From Rickettsiales bacterium (GTDB lineage Bacteria; Pseudomonadota; Alphaproteobacteria; Rickettsiales; UBA1997): a stretch of 13,418 bases of DNA. This document shows, in pieces, positions 1-7,564 of the stretch; the first letter of the stretch is position 1, and every line of letters begins with the position of its first letter. The notes below the pieces were generated by a model. It saw only the letters and a list, made by a program, of their open reading frames with translations. It made no database searches and was not told where the DNA came from. The position numbers were made by a program, and so were the translations under genes. The stretch covers positions 1-13,418 of the forward strand of contig CANGQE010000014.1 of assembly GCA_947455845.1 (NCBI GenBank), written 5' to 3'.

Positions 1-739
1 CAAAAATCGGATCGGTAATTTTAGTCGAAAGCAAAGTCGCCAGCCAAACCACAAAATAAAGTTGGAATGGAAAAGCAATGCGGGATTTATTTTTAGCCAA
101 ACCTGCTTTAATAACTTCGGCGCATTTCTCGGTGTCCATCAGAAATGGCATGGGAAATTCATTAATGTCGGTCATTGGAGTTTTAATGTAGCCGGGGCAA
201 ATCACGCTTACGCCAATTCCAAGACCAGCTAAATTACCACGCAAAGCTTCGCCATAAACCCTTACAGCCGACTTGCTTGCGGAGTATGACGGTGAGCTCG
301 GTAAGCCACGAAATCCTGCTAAAGAAGAAACCAAAGCAATCTGTCCTCTTTTTCTAATTTTCATTTTTTCAATTGCCGGATGAGTTACATTTAAAACTCC
401 GGTAACATTGGTGTTAAAAATCTTTTTAACTTGCTCAAAAGATTCCGGTCCACCGGCAGTTCCGGCAGAAATTCCGGCATTGGCAATTACTAAATCCAAC
501 TCGTAATTCTCTTCAATTTTGTCGATCCAACTTTTGGTCGCAACCTCGTCACAAACATCGATAATTTCCAAAAGAACATTTGCTTTTAATTCCTCGCACA
601 GAATTTTTGTAATCTGTAACTTCTCTAAATCGCGACCGCATAAAAACAAATTCACTTCAGGCTTGGCATAAACAAGAGCAAGGGCGCGTCCGATGCCACT
701 TCCGGCGCCGGTTATTAAAATATTTTTTGGATTTTTCAT
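1..739 (-). CDS. SDR-family NAD(P)-dependent oxidoreductase, C-terminus cut off by window edge
   Basis: Classical short-chain dehydrogenase/reductase, read by translating the minus strand from ATG at 739-737; about 246 codons are visible and no stop is reached. The N-terminus gives the Rossmann cofactor motif TGAGSGIG (residues 10-17), then the NAG motif (N87-A88-G89), a catalytic serine in VSSLAG (S138/S139) and the active-site YSASK (Y152, K156), followed by the PG motif of the C-terminal lobe. A hydrophobic stretch near the visible end resembles the membrane-hugging tail of some lipid-acting SDRs. The substrate cannot be told from sequence; these enzymes oxidise or reduce hydroxyl/keto groups with NAD(P)(H). 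The start lies 2 nt from the tmk start on the other strand, and no Shine-Dalgarno sequence precedes it. The family call is very secure, the specific function unknown. Confidence 0.95.
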   Translation of the reverse strand, partial: MKNPKNILITGAGSGIGRALALVYAKPEVNLFLCGRDLEKLQITKILCEELKANVLLEIIDVCDEVATKSWIDKIEENYELDLVIANAGISAGTAGGPESFEQVKKIFNTNVTGVLNVTHPAIEKMKIRKRGQIALVSSLAGFRGLPSSPSYSASKSAVRVYGEALRGNLAGLGIGVSVICPGYIKTPMTDINEFPMPFLMDTEKCAEVIKAGLAKNKSRIAFPFQLYFVVWLATLLSTKITDPIF

Positions 740-741
740 AA

Positions 742-1350
742 ATGAAATCACGTTTTATTAGTTTTGAGGGAATAGAAGGTTGTGGAAAATCAACTCAAGC
801 AAAAAAATTGCACGCATTTTTTTGGGAACAAAAATTGCCGGTAATTCTAACTCGCGAACCAGGAGGAACTTTTGCTGGTGAGAAAATTCGTGAAATTTTA
901 ATTGATGAAAAAATTGAAAAGCTAGAAGCAAAAACCGAGCTTTTTCTAAATTTTGCTGCGCGCTTGGAGCATGTTGAAAAACTAATTAAGCCCGAATTAG
1001 CGTCAGAAAAAATCGTTATTTCCGATCGTTTTTTTGATTCAACCTACGCTTACCAAGGTAGCGCCTTTGGACTGGAAGAGAAATTGGTTGATGAAGTTAG
1101 AAAAATGGCAATTGCTGATTTTGCTCCTGACATTACTTTTTTAATTGATGTGCCAGTAGAGCTGGCATTTGAACGTATTAAAAACAGAGCTGACAATAAT
1201 CGTTACGAAAAATTAGGTCTAGAATTCCATCAAAAAGTGCGTCAGGGATTTTTGCATCTGGCGAAGAAAAATTCACGTATTAAGGTCATTGACGGCACAA
1301 AAAATCCGCAGGAAGTTTTTGAAGAAATTGTGCAAATTTTAACGGCCTGA
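742..1350 (+). CDS. tmk: thymidylate kinase (dTMP kinase)
   Basis: Phosphorylates dTMP to dTDP with ATP, an essential cytoplasmic step in dTTP supply. The 202 aa length is typical. The P-loop GIEGCGKST spans residues 10-18, with K16 as the phosphate-binding lysine. REPGG follows around residues 38-42, the dTMP-binding D95-R96 pair lies in SDRFFDSTYAYQG, and the LID region is NRADNNRYEKLG. The start is secure because family members begin only a few residues before the FEGIEG strand. It is 2 nt from the divergent SDR start, so any promoter or leader must lie within the SDR gene, and no Shine-Dalgarno sequence is visible. In many bacteria tmk is followed by holB; here it is followed by a repeat and mdh. 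Confidence 0.97.
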   Translation: MKSRFISFEGIEGCGKSTQAKKLHAFFWEQKLPVILTREPGGTFAGEKIREILIDEKIEKLEAKTELFLNFAARLEHVEKLIKPELASEKIVISDRFFDSTYAYQGSAFGLEEKLVDEVRKMAIADFAPDITFLIDVPVELAFERIKNRADNNRYEKLGLEFHQKVRQGFLHLAKKNSRIKVIDGTKNPQEVFEEIVQILTA

Positions 1351-1360
1351 AACAAGAAGA

Positions 1361-1437
1361 AAGTTATCAGTTAACAATTATCAATTAATATTCAGGGGTT
1401 TAACAAATGTTAATTGCTAACTGATAATTGTTAACTT
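1361..1437. repeat. heptamer-array palindrome, copy 1 (family A)
   Basis: An imperfect inverted repeat: arms 1361-1390 and 1408-1437 match at 24 of 30 positions when one is reverse-complemented. Each arm is a tandem array of 7-nt units. The left arm reads AAGTTAT, CAGTTAA, CAATTAT, CAATTAA (1361-1388). The right arm reads TTAATTG, CTAACTG, ATAATTG, TTAACTT (1410-1437). The consensus is CARTTAR and its complement. It fills most of the tmk-mdh gap and ends 25 nt before the mdh start. Two further copies lie before ftsI and panC. It is not an obvious terminator, because no T-tract follows. Confidence 0.9.
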
Positions 1438-1462
1438 CATCCTCAACCTCAATTTAAATTTT

Positions 1463-2410
1463 ATGAACAAAAGAAATAAAATTGCCCTAGTCGGCGCAGG
1501 TAATATTGGTGGAACTTTAGCTCACTTAGCTGGTTTAAAAAATCTTGGTGACATTGTAGTTTTGGACGTTGCTGACGGTGTAGCAAAAGGTAAGGCGCTT
1601 GATCTAGAACAATCTTCTGTAGTTGAAGATTTTGACGCAAAAATCAGCGGTACCAGCAATTATGCTGATATCGCCGGAGCTGATGTAGTAATCGTAACTG
1701 CCGGAATAGCTAGAAAACCCGGCATGAGTCGTGATGATTTAATGGCTACCAACACTGCAATAATCAAGTCAGTTGCTGAAGGAATTAAACAACATGCACC
1801 TAACGCTTTTGTAATCGTAATTACCAATCCGCTTGATGCGATGGTTTATGTAATGCAAAAAGTTTCCGGTCTTCCGGCCAATAAAGTGGTGGGAATGGCT
1901 GGCGTGCTTGACTCTTCCAGGATGTCACTTTTCTTAGCGCGTGAATTCAATGTGTCAGTTGAAGATGTAAATTCTTGTGTTTTAGGTGGACATGGTGACA
2001 CGATGGTTCCGCTAATTCGCTATTCCTCTGTTGCCGGCGTGCCAATCCCTGACTTGATTGAAATGGGATGGACGACAGATGCTAAAATCGAAGAAATAGT
2101 GCAACGCACTCGTGATGGCGGTGCTGAAATCGTGAAGCTTTTAGGAACCGGTTCGGCTTTTTATGCTCCGGCATCTTCGGCAATTTTAATGGCTGAAAGT
2201 TACCTTTTTGACAAAAGAAGAGTGTTGCCGGTTGCTGCAAATTTAAACGGCGAATATGGCGTTAAAGGCATGTATATCGGTGTTCCGGCGATCATTGGTA
2301 AAAATGGCGTCGAGAAAATTGTTGAGATCAAATTAAACGAAAAAGAAGCCGAAATGTTTAACCACTCAGTTGCAGCGGTTAAGAAGTTGATTGAAGAAGT
2401 AAAACTGTAA
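1463..2410 (+). CDS. mdh: malate dehydrogenase, NAD-dependent (LDH-like type)
   Basis: Interconverts malate and oxaloacetate with NAD+/NADH in the TCA cycle, cytoplasmic. The 315 aa length fits the LDH-like malate dehydrogenase group of alphaproteobacteria. The Rossmann glycine motif GAGNIG is at residues 11-16, and D35 at the end of the second strand favours NAD over NADP. The mobile loop carries the substrate arginines R84 and R90 (ARKPGMSR), which fit malate rather than lactate. The catalytic relay D150/R153 (LDSSR) and H177 (GGHGDTMVP) is intact. The start follows an AT-rich leader without a Shine-Dalgarno sequence. No sucCD or sdh neighbours are seen, so the gene appears detached from TCA operons. 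Assignment as malate rather than lactate dehydrogenase rests on the loop arginines and overall similarity. Confidence 0.96.
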   Translation: MNKRNKIALVGAGNIGGTLAHLAGLKNLGDIVVLDVADGVAKGKALDLEQSSVVEDFDAKISGTSNYADIAGADVVIVTAGIARKPGMSRDDLMATNTAIIKSVAEGIKQHAPNAFVIVITNPLDAMVYVMQKVSGLPANKVVGMAGVLDSSRMSLFLAREFNVSVEDVNSCVLGGHGDTMVPLIRYSSVAGVPIPDLIEMGWTTDAKIEEIVQRTRDGGAEIVKLLGTGSAFYAPASSAILMAESYLFDKRRVLPVAANLNGEYGVKGMYIGVPAIIGKNGVEKIVEIKLNEKEAEMFNHSVAAVKKLIEEVKL

Positions 2411-2413
2411 AAT

Positions 2414-2487
2414 CAATTAGCAGTTAGCAATTAACAATTAACAGTTAAGACCCCAACTGTTAATTGTTAATTGCTAACTGTTCACTT
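2414..2487. repeat. heptamer-array palindrome, copy 2 (family A), perfect 26-bp stem
   Basis: The left arm is five tandem heptamers, CAATTAG, CAGTTAG, CAATTAA, CAATTAA, CAGTTAA (2414-2448). The right arm is CCAACTG, TTAATTG, TTAATTG, CTAACTG and a degenerate TTCACTT (2453-2487). Within this, 2421-2446 and 2455-2480 are perfect reverse complements (26 bp) around an 8-nt loop. The element begins 3 nt after the mdh stop and ends 6 nt before the ftsI ATG. No T-tract follows the stem, so it is not a standard intrinsic terminator, though such a hairpin could affect mRNA ends or stability. Confidence 0.95.
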
Positions 2488-2493
2488 TTCCCC

Positions 2494-4095
2494 ATGGCTC
2501 ACATCGAAATCAAAAAATCCAGACTAGCGTTTATTTACTTCTGCATCATCGCAGCATTCCTCACCATCATTGTGCGCATGGTGATTATTGTGGTGTCGGG
2601 TGACAAGGTAAAAATTAGCGGCATTTATGACCCGAGAGCGGCGGATAAACGCGCTAATATTTATGATCGTAATGATGTTTTGGTGGCAACCGATTTAAAA
2701 ACAAAATCACTTTATGTCAGCAGCGTTTTAGTGAAGAATCCCCAAGAGATCGCACGAGGTTTGGCGACAATTTTTTCTGAAATTTCTTACGCCGAAATAC
2801 TTAAAAAAATCTCTGACGGAAAAAGCAGTAAGCAATGGATTCTAATTAGGCGTAACCTTACTCCCAATCAAGTTGACCAAGTAGAAAATATGCAAATGGC
2901 GGGTTTGCTTTTTGAAGATGATCGTATTCGGGTTTACCCACAAAAATCCATTGCCAGCCATTTTGTCGGTTACGTGGATTTAGATCGCAAAGGTCTTGCA
3001 GGCATGGAAATGCAGTATGATCGCAAATTGCGCAAAGGAGAAGATTTGCATTTGGCTCTCGATGTACGGGTGCAAGATATTTTGCATGATGAATTGGTAA
3101 TCGGCATGGAAGAATTTCGCGCTAAAGCTGCGGCCGGTGTTGTGATGGATGTGAATAACGGCGAAATTTTAGCCTTGTCGTCACTGCCAAGTTTTGATCC
3201 AAATTTGCAAAATGAAGCTAGCCCCGATCAGCGCTTCAATCGTGTTACCAACGGAAGTTACGAACTAGGTTCGGTGTTTAAAGTTTTGACCAACACCATG
3301 GCTTTTGAAAAGGGCTTAATAAAAATGACTGATATTTACAATGTGCGCGACCCCATAAAATATGGTCGCTTCACCATTAAAGATGACCACCCCGTCAAAG
3401 ATGAAATGACGGTGGGTGAGGTTTTTGCTTATTCTTCCAACATCGGAACTGTTAAAATCGCTGAAAAAATTGGTGCTGAATATCAGAAAGAATTTTTGGA
3501 AAAAATAGGTTTGCTCAAAAAACTTGATGTAGAATTTCCGGGACTGGGTCGTCCGATGTTCCCAAAAACTTGGCGCGAAATTAATCTTTTTACAATTTCT
3601 TACGGACATGGCATTGCGATTACGCCTCTACATTTAGCAATGTCGGTTGCAGCAATCTCTAATGGCGGAATCATGCATGATCCTTCCTTTTTGAAATTAA
3701 AAGAGCAGCCCAAAGGTCGCAGAGTAATAAAAGAATCAACCTCGGAAACCATGCGTCTCATGTTGCGCAAGGTTGCGGTTGAAGGAACGGGGCGCAATGC
3801 CAATGTTGAAGGTTACGAAGTTGGTGGCAAAACCGGAACTGCTAACCGCGCTGAATATGGTGGTTACAATGAAAGGCAAACCATGGCTTCTTTTGTGGCG
3901 GTATTTCCAATTTCGGAGCCGAAATATTTGGTTTACGTGATTTTTGATCGTCCGAATTATTCCTTTAATACCGGTGGGATGGTAGCCGCACCTGTAGCGG
4001 GAAGAGTGGTTAAAAATATTGCACCACTTTTGGGTGTGAGGCCAAAACCGGTGTCTGCAGAAGATGCAGCGGCTACGGCGGCTAGCCATCATTAA
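2494..4095 (+). CDS. ftsI: septal peptidoglycan transpeptidase (PBP3/FtsI-type class B penicillin-binding protein)
   Basis: Cross-links peptidoglycan at the division septum: inner-membrane anchored, periplasmic catalytic domain, beta-lactam target. I chose ATG 2494 (533 aa) over an in-frame TTG at 2464, because the TTG and the next ten codons lie in and just after a repeated palindrome and would only add LIANCSLFP-type residues. One N-terminal membrane helix (about residues 8-30) is followed by the PBP dimerisation region and the transpeptidase domain. The three active-site motifs are intact: S260-x-x-K263, S314-S315-N316 and K446-T447-G448. The C-terminus is Ala-rich. Normally ftsI sits in the dcw cluster with ftsL and murE; here it follows mdh and a repeat. 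The resemblance is to FtsI rather than the elongation PBP2, judged from motif context. Confidence 0.93.
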   Translation: MAHIEIKKSRLAFIYFCIIAAFLTIIVRMVIIVVSGDKVKISGIYDPRAADKRANIYDRNDVLVATDLKTKSLYVSSVLVKNPQEIARGLATIFSEISYAEILKKISDGKSSKQWILIRRNLTPNQVDQVENMQMAGLLFEDDRIRVYPQKSIASHFVGYVDLDRKGLAGMEMQYDRKLRKGEDLHLALDVRVQDILHDELVIGMEEFRAKAAAGVVMDVNNGEILALSSLPSFDPNLQNEASPDQRFNRVTNGSYELGSVFKVLTNTMAFEKGLIKMTDIYNVRDPIKYGRFTIKDDHPVKDEMTVGEVFAYSSNIGTVKIAEKIGAEYQKEFLEKIGLLKKLDVEFPGLGRPMFPKTWREINLFTISYGHGIAITPLHLAMSVAAISNGGIMHDPSFLKLKEQPKGRRVIKESTSETMRLMLRKVAVEGTGRNANVEGYEVGGKTGTANRAEYGGYNERQTMASFVAVFPISEPKYLVYVIFDRPNYSFNTGGMVAAPVAGRVVKNIAPLLGVRPKPVSAEDAAATAASHH

Positions 4096-4119
4096 AGTTT
4101 AAGTTTGTCTTCCTTAAAT

Positions 4120-4237
4120 AACACAATCCGCTGGTCGAGCGGAGTCGAGACCTATCTAAGCTTTTGCTACCGTGCAAAAAACATTGAGCGTAAACTTCGG
4201 GTAGGCCTTGACTCCGCTCGACCAGCGAGGTTGTGTT
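4120..4237. repeat. GC-rich palindrome between convergent genes, copy 1 (family B)
   Basis: Arms of about 30 nt (4120-4149 and 4208-4237) share a perfect 18-bp core, 4129-4146 against 4210-4227, built on GGTCGAGCGGAGTC. The outer parts pair as AACACAA/TTGTGTT with a 1-nt length difference. It lies between the converging 3' ends of ftsI and trmL and is much richer in GC than its surroundings. A second copy lies at 11975-12084 between another convergent pair. The interiors share a short AAACATTGRGCG-like motif, so the copies are probably one element rather than chance hairpins. It may act as a two-way transcription stop, although no clear T-tract follows here. Confidence 0.9.
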
Positions 4238-4243
4238 TTGAGA

Positions 4244-4690
4244 CTAACTAACCTGTGCTGCTGCTAAAATAATCCCGCAAGAAATTGCCACGTTTAATGA
4301 TCGCATTTGATTTTTCATCGGAATAAAAATTCGGTGGTGAGATTTATCTGCTACCTCTTGAGGTACTCCGGCGCTTTCTCGGCCGAACATTAAAACATCA
4401 TTTTTTTCAAAATTAAATTTTCGGTAATCAGTGCTGGCTTTAGTTGAGGCCAAAATTAGGCGCTGATTTTTTGCCAAAATTTCTGATGCAAAAAAATCTT
4501 CAAATGAAGCGTGACGAAAAATTTTGGCGTGGTCAATATAGTCAAGCGCGGATTTTCTGACGCGTTGCATATCAAGCGGGAAGCCGCAGGGCTCAATGAT
4601 ATGCAGCTCTGAATCAAAGCAGACGCAGGTGCGAATTATAGTGCCGACATTTCCGGCGATATCAGGTTGGTACAATGCAATTTTACTCAT
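4244..4690 (-). CDS. trmL: tRNA (cytidine/uridine-34 2'-O)-methyltransferase, SPOUT family
   Basis: A trefoil-knot methyltransferase of the TrmL (YibK) type, which 2'-O-methylates the wobble nucleotide of tRNA-Leu isoacceptors using S-adenosylmethionine. At 148 aa it is a minimal SPOUT domain with no RNA-binding extension, as expected for TrmL. Motif 1 is NVGTIIRTC near the N-terminus. Motif 2 is FGRESAGVP, with the likely catalytic R104 and E105. Motif 3 is IPMKNQMRSLNVAIS, containing S131-L132-N133. The start MSKIALYQPDIAGN matches the family position exactly. It converges with ftsI and diverges from the ferredoxin gene across a 148-bp AT-rich gap. No Shine-Dalgarno sequence is visible. Confidence 0.95.
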   Translation of the reverse strand: MSKIALYQPDIAGNVGTIIRTCVCFDSELHIIEPCGFPLDMQRVRKSALDYIDHAKIFRHASFEDFFASEILAKNQRLILASTKASTDYRKFNFEKNDVLMFGRESAGVPQEVADKSHHRIFIPMKNQMRSLNVAISCGIILAAAQVS

Positions 4691-4838
4691 GTGAGGTTGG
4701 TTAAAAATTATTGAGAGAAAAAGATAAAGTGTCTCTTTTAAGAAAAATTATTTCAAATTTCTTTATTTATTAAATCGGGTTTTTATAAAACGGTTTCTTA
4801 TGATATTTCCTTCACGTTCTAACTTCTGAAAACTACCA
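4691..4838. promoter_or_regulatory. divergent promoter region between trmL and the ferredoxin gene
   Basis: A 148-bp, very AT-rich gap between two divergently read genes, so it must hold both promoters. A TATGAT hexamer at 4799-4804 is a plausible -10 box for the ferredoxin gene, with its start 35 nt downstream, but no good -35 match lies 16-18 nt upstream of it. No clear promoter for trmL could be picked out. No palindromic repeat is present, which makes it one of the few gaps here without one. Confidence 0.4.
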
Positions 4839-5174
4839 ATGACTGAAACTGTTAAGATAATTTTTATTTGCAAAGGTGAAAAGAAGGAATTTATGGTCCC
4901 GCTTGGAACTACTGTTCTTGAAGCCGCACATAACAATGATATCGATCTAGAAGGTGCCTGCGAAGGGTCTCTTGCCTGCTCAACATGTCATGTGGTGGTT
5001 GACAAAGAGTTCTACAGCATGTTATCAGAACCAAGTGAGGACGAAGAAGACATGCTTGACTTGGCTTTCGGCCTAACTCCTACTTCCAGACTTGGTTGTC
5101 AGATTATTATGACCAAAGAGCTCGACGGGCTAACACTTGTGGTGCCTGACGAAACTCGTAATGTTTCAATTTAA
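4839..5174 (+). CDS. fdxB: [2Fe-2S] ferredoxin, adrenodoxin/ISC type
   Basis: A small electron carrier of the vertebrate-type (adrenodoxin, bacterial Fdx) group, which supplies electrons for iron-sulfur cluster assembly by the ISC machinery. The 111 aa length is normal. The four cluster ligands are C41, C47, C50 and C87 in the family spacing C-x5-C-x2-C...C, inside GACEGSLACSTCH and LGCQI. An acidic stretch (EPSEDEEDMLD, about residues 64-74) corresponds to the partner-docking helix. In many alphaproteobacteria and gammaproteobacteria this gene ends the isc/hsc operon. No iscSUA or hscBA is seen here, so it is either detached or serves another reductase. It is 15 nt before the next gene, probably in one operon. 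The role in Fe-S assembly is inferred from the family. Confidence 0.93.
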   Translation: MTETVKIIFICKGEKKEFMVPLGTTVLEAAHNNDIDLEGACEGSLACSTCHVVVDKEFYSMLSEPSEDEEDMLDLAFGLTPTSRLGCQIIMTKELDGLTLVVPDETRNVSI

Positions 5175-5189
5175 AATAACTAAAAAATT

Positions 5190-6677
5190 ATGAACAAAAA
5201 TATTGTAGTTAAACTAGCGATTTTGTTAGTAGTATTGGCACTAGTTTACAGCGTTTTTTGGTTCTTCAAAGTAGGACAGGTTGAGAAACAGATTAATAAT
5301 TTTGTTAGCAAAAATAGCGCTAATGTTTCGGTGGGAGAAGTTGCGGTTTCGGGTTTTCCTTTATCACAAAAAATCACTTTAAAAGATCTTAAATTTACCA
5401 TTCCAAGCCCTGTATTGGATAAGCGTCATGTTGTTGTTAAGCATCTTGAGGCTAAAGCCGGAATTTTTTCTTCTAACTTCACTGTGACTTTGCTAGAACC
5501 TGTAACAGTACAAGATGCAGAATCTAATTCAGCTACGGTTGAATTTGTTAAAGAGCCGGAAATTACAGCGGCAATCAATGACGGGAGAGCTATTAAATTT
5601 AGTTACAAAGATTCCGGTTACAAAATCTTAGATGCAGAGAAAAACATAATTTACTCAGCGGTGAGTTCGGTAGTAGAAATTGAATCTAATGTCAGCGACG
5701 ATGATAAGGTTTTAACTAAAGTCGTTGCTAATGTTAGAGAAATTGAAGGTTTCGACGTAATCGATATTTATAAAAATGCCTTCGAGAAAAAAGTTATAGA
5801 AGGCATTAAAACAGGCGAAATTACTCTTGGCAATGCTACAACTGCAGCGGCGCCATTAGATGCAGCCGCTTCTACAGAAACTACAATAGTATCCCCTGTT
5901 GTTACGTCAGTAGTGGCTCCAATAGAAGCAGCCGCAGCTGCAGCCAAAGCCGCCGCTGATGCGGTTGCCGCAGGAGTAATTCCTACTCCGGCAATGGTTG
6001 CCGCAGTGGCTCCGGGTGCCGCGCCGCTACCAGCAGCTGATGCTGCTGCTCCAGCACAGCCACCAGTTGATGCCTCTGCACCGGCAGCAGTAAAACCTGC
6101 TGATATTGACGCAGCCATAGCTAATAGCAATCCAATCAAAAGTAATTTTATGGTTAGTGTAGAATATACCCTAACTCCAAATCAAAGTGAGCAACAAGCG
6201 CAAATTCCAACTGACCCAACTCAAATTCAGGAAGCGCCAGTTCAATATAGCAAAGCCGTTAAGGTTAATAGCCTAGAGTTTTCTAACTCACTTTATAAAA
6301 TTTCGATTAATGGCGAAATGAATACACTTACGGATGATAATATGCCGTCAGGATCTTTGGCTCTTAAAGTAGAAAAAATCGATGCTTTGGTAAATGCCCT
6401 TACAACTGGCTTTAATCAAATTATAGATCAGAAAAAATCAGCAATCTCTTCAGAAGTTCAATCTTCTGAGTTATCCGGTAGTGCTTCTTCATCTCAAGAT
6501 TCTTACCAAGATTTCTTGGCAAGAGTTGTAGCGAACTTATCGTCAGTTTCAAAAGAAATGGCGGCAAAAAATGCAGTTAGTAAAGATGAGATCGCTGAGT
6601 TTGACATTAGAAGAGAAAAAAATCTTGAGTTTTTAATCAACGAAACTTCGGTTCGTGAAATTCTTGGAAAATTCTAA
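5190..6677 (+). CDS. membrane-anchored periplasmic protein with Ala/Pro-rich insert, DUF2125-like N-terminus
   Basis: 495 aa. A single N-terminal membrane helix (about residues 7-27) is followed by QVEKQINNFV...VGEVAVSGFPLSQKITLKDLKF. This resembles the start of alphaproteobacterial DUF2125 proteins (aromatic residue after the helix, then an amphipathic segment, then a GFP motif and beta-strands), so a periplasmic beta-rich domain is expected. Residues about 215-311 are low-complexity, dominated by Ala, Pro, Val and Thr, and encoded by GC-rich GCN codons unlike the rest of the gene. After this, residues about 320-385 return to beta-rich sequence (EYTLTPNQSEQ, KVNSLEFSNSLYKISINGEM). A Ser/Gln-rich and charged helical tail follows. 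The function of DUF2125 proteins is unknown. It lies 15 nt after the ferredoxin gene and 23 nt before prmC. The ORF is secure; the family is tentative. Confidence 0.75.
   Translation: MNKNIVVKLAILLVVLALVYSVFWFFKVGQVEKQINNFVSKNSANVSVGEVAVSGFPLSQKITLKDLKFTIPSPVLDKRHVVVKHLEAKAGIFSSNFTVTLLEPVTVQDAESNSATVEFVKEPEITAAINDGRAIKFSYKDSGYKILDAEKNIIYSAVSSVVEIESNVSDDDKVLTKVVANVREIEGFDVIDIYKNAFEKKVIEGIKTGEITLGNATTAAAPLDAAASTETTIVSPVVTSVVAPIEAAAAAAKAAADAVAAGVIPTPAMVAAVAPGAAPLPAADAAAPAQPPVDASAPAAVKPADIDAAIANSNPIKSNFMVSVEYTLTPNQSEQQAQIPTDPTQIQEAPVQYSKAVKVNSLEFSNSLYKISINGEMNTLTDDNMPSGSLALKVEKIDALVNALTTGFNQIIDQKKSAISSEVQSSELSGSASSSQDSYQDFLARVVANLSSVSKEMAAKNAVSKDEIAEFDIRREKNLEFLINETSVREILGKF
5833..6120 (+). repeat. 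Ala/Pro low-complexity coding segment
   Basis: Within the preceding gene (about residues 215-311), a stretch of about 290 bp is made largely of GCN, CCN and GTN codons, with runs such as EAAAAAAKAAADAVAAG. It is locally GC-rich in an AT-rich gene, and the opposite strand stays open through it as a composition side effect. It is probably a flexible periplasmic linker between two folded halves of the protein. Confidence 0.7.
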
Positions 6678-6700
6678 GATTTTTTAAGCAGGATTTATAA

Positions 6701-7564
6701 ATGAAGATTTCCAGCGCTTTGTCGCAAGCTAGACAAAATCTGGATTCAAAGGGTGTGAGTAATAGTAAATTAGATTCTCTAATTTTACTAACTCACGCCC
6801 TTTTTCTTTTGGGAATTCCCTTTTCTAAAGAGCAGATAATTTTTAATCCTGACCACGAATTAAGTTTAGAGCAGCAGCAGGTTTTTTTTAATCTGATATT
6901 GCGTAGGTCCAATCGCGAGCCAGTCTCGCACATTATCGGTAAAAGAGAATTTTACGGTGAAGATTTTTTGGTCAGTAAAGATGTGCTTGATCCGCGCCCT
7001 GATTCGGAAAGTTTGATTGAAGCAGTTTTAAATAATTTTGCGGATAAAAGCCAAAAACTAAAAATTTTAGAATTAGGAGTCGGGTCGGGATGCTTAATAA
7101 TTACCCTGCTTAGATCTTATAAATTAGCTGTTGGAACCGGTGTTGACATTAGTGATAAAGCTTTGGCGTTTTGTCAAAAAAATGCGGACAATCATCAGGT
7201 TTCGGATCGTTTAAATTTGGAAAAATCCGATCTTTTTAGCAGGATAAATTCACAAGAAAAATTTGATTTAATCATCTCCAACCCACCTTACATTCCCTCG
7301 CAAGATATAGAAATTTTAGAGCCAGAAGTAAGAATCCACGAGCCAAGGTTAGCACTTGATGGTGGCACTGATGGCCTTGTTTTTTATCGGCAGATTGCTC
7401 TTGAGGCGAAGAATTTTTTAAATGAGAAGGGGCAAATAATTCTTGAAATAGGCATTGGTCAGCAGCAAGAAATCGCTGATATTTTTACGCGTGAAGGGTT
7501 TTTATTGCTTGAGGAAAAACTTGATTTATCTGGGGTGGTGCGGGTTCTGGTAATTGGCAATTAA
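6701..7564 (+). CDS. prmC: peptide chain release factor N5-glutamine methyltransferase
   Basis: Methylates the glutamine of the GGQ motif in release factors 1 and 2 using S-adenosylmethionine, improving translation termination. The 287 aa length is normal. The N-terminal helical RF-binding domain covers about residues 1-95. SAM motif I is ILELGVGSGC (residues 122-131), the acidic ribose-binding position is D149 in VDIS, and the catalytic NPPY is N194-P195-P196-Y197. A weak AGGA sits 7 nt before ATG, the only Shine-Dalgarno-like site in the window. The usual partner prfA is not adjacent. The stop codon TAA (7562-7564) is the end of the first heptamer of the following repeat, so the repeat abuts or forms the extreme 3' end of the gene. 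Confidence 0.96.
   Translation: MKISSALSQARQNLDSKGVSNSKLDSLILLTHALFLLGIPFSKEQIIFNPDHELSLEQQQVFFNLILRRSNREPVSHIIGKREFYGEDFLVSKDVLDPRPDSESLIEAVLNNFADKSQKLKILELGVGSGCLIITLLRSYKLAVGTGVDISDKALAFCQKNADNHQVSDRLNLEKSDLFSRINSQEKFDLIISNPPYIPSQDIEILEPEVRIHEPRLALDGGTDGLVFYRQIALEAKNFLNEKGQIILEIGIGQQQEIADIFTREGFLLLEEKLDLSGVVRVLVIGN

Noticed and set aside
1361..2487. Possible CRISPR array, because short repeats recur around 1361-1437 and 2414-2487
   Set aside because: The repeats are 7-nt units directly abutting in opposing arms, without spacers and without cas genes.
2414..2487. Heptamer palindrome as an intrinsic terminator of mdh
   Set aside because: The stem is perfect, but it is AT-rich and not followed by a T-tract, so I list it only as a repeat.
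3316..3609. 97-codon open frame on the minus strand inside ftsI
   Set aside because: It lies wholly within ftsI, whose catalytic motifs are intact on the other strand, and its translation has no recognisable domain.
3736..4092. 118-codon open frame on the minus strand over the ftsI 3' end
   Set aside because: It is antisense to the conserved KTG region of ftsI; the product is irregular, and nothing supports expression.
4799..4804. TATGAT as a confident -10 box for the ferredoxin gene
   Set aside because: No matching -35 sequence lies at 16-18 nt, and such hexamers are common in AT-rich DNA, so it is mentioned only as a candidate.
5768..6139. 123-codon Ala/Gly-rich open frame on the minus strand
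   Set aside because: It is a by-product of the GCN-rich Ala/Pro segment of the plus-strand gene, which leaves the opposite strand free of stops.
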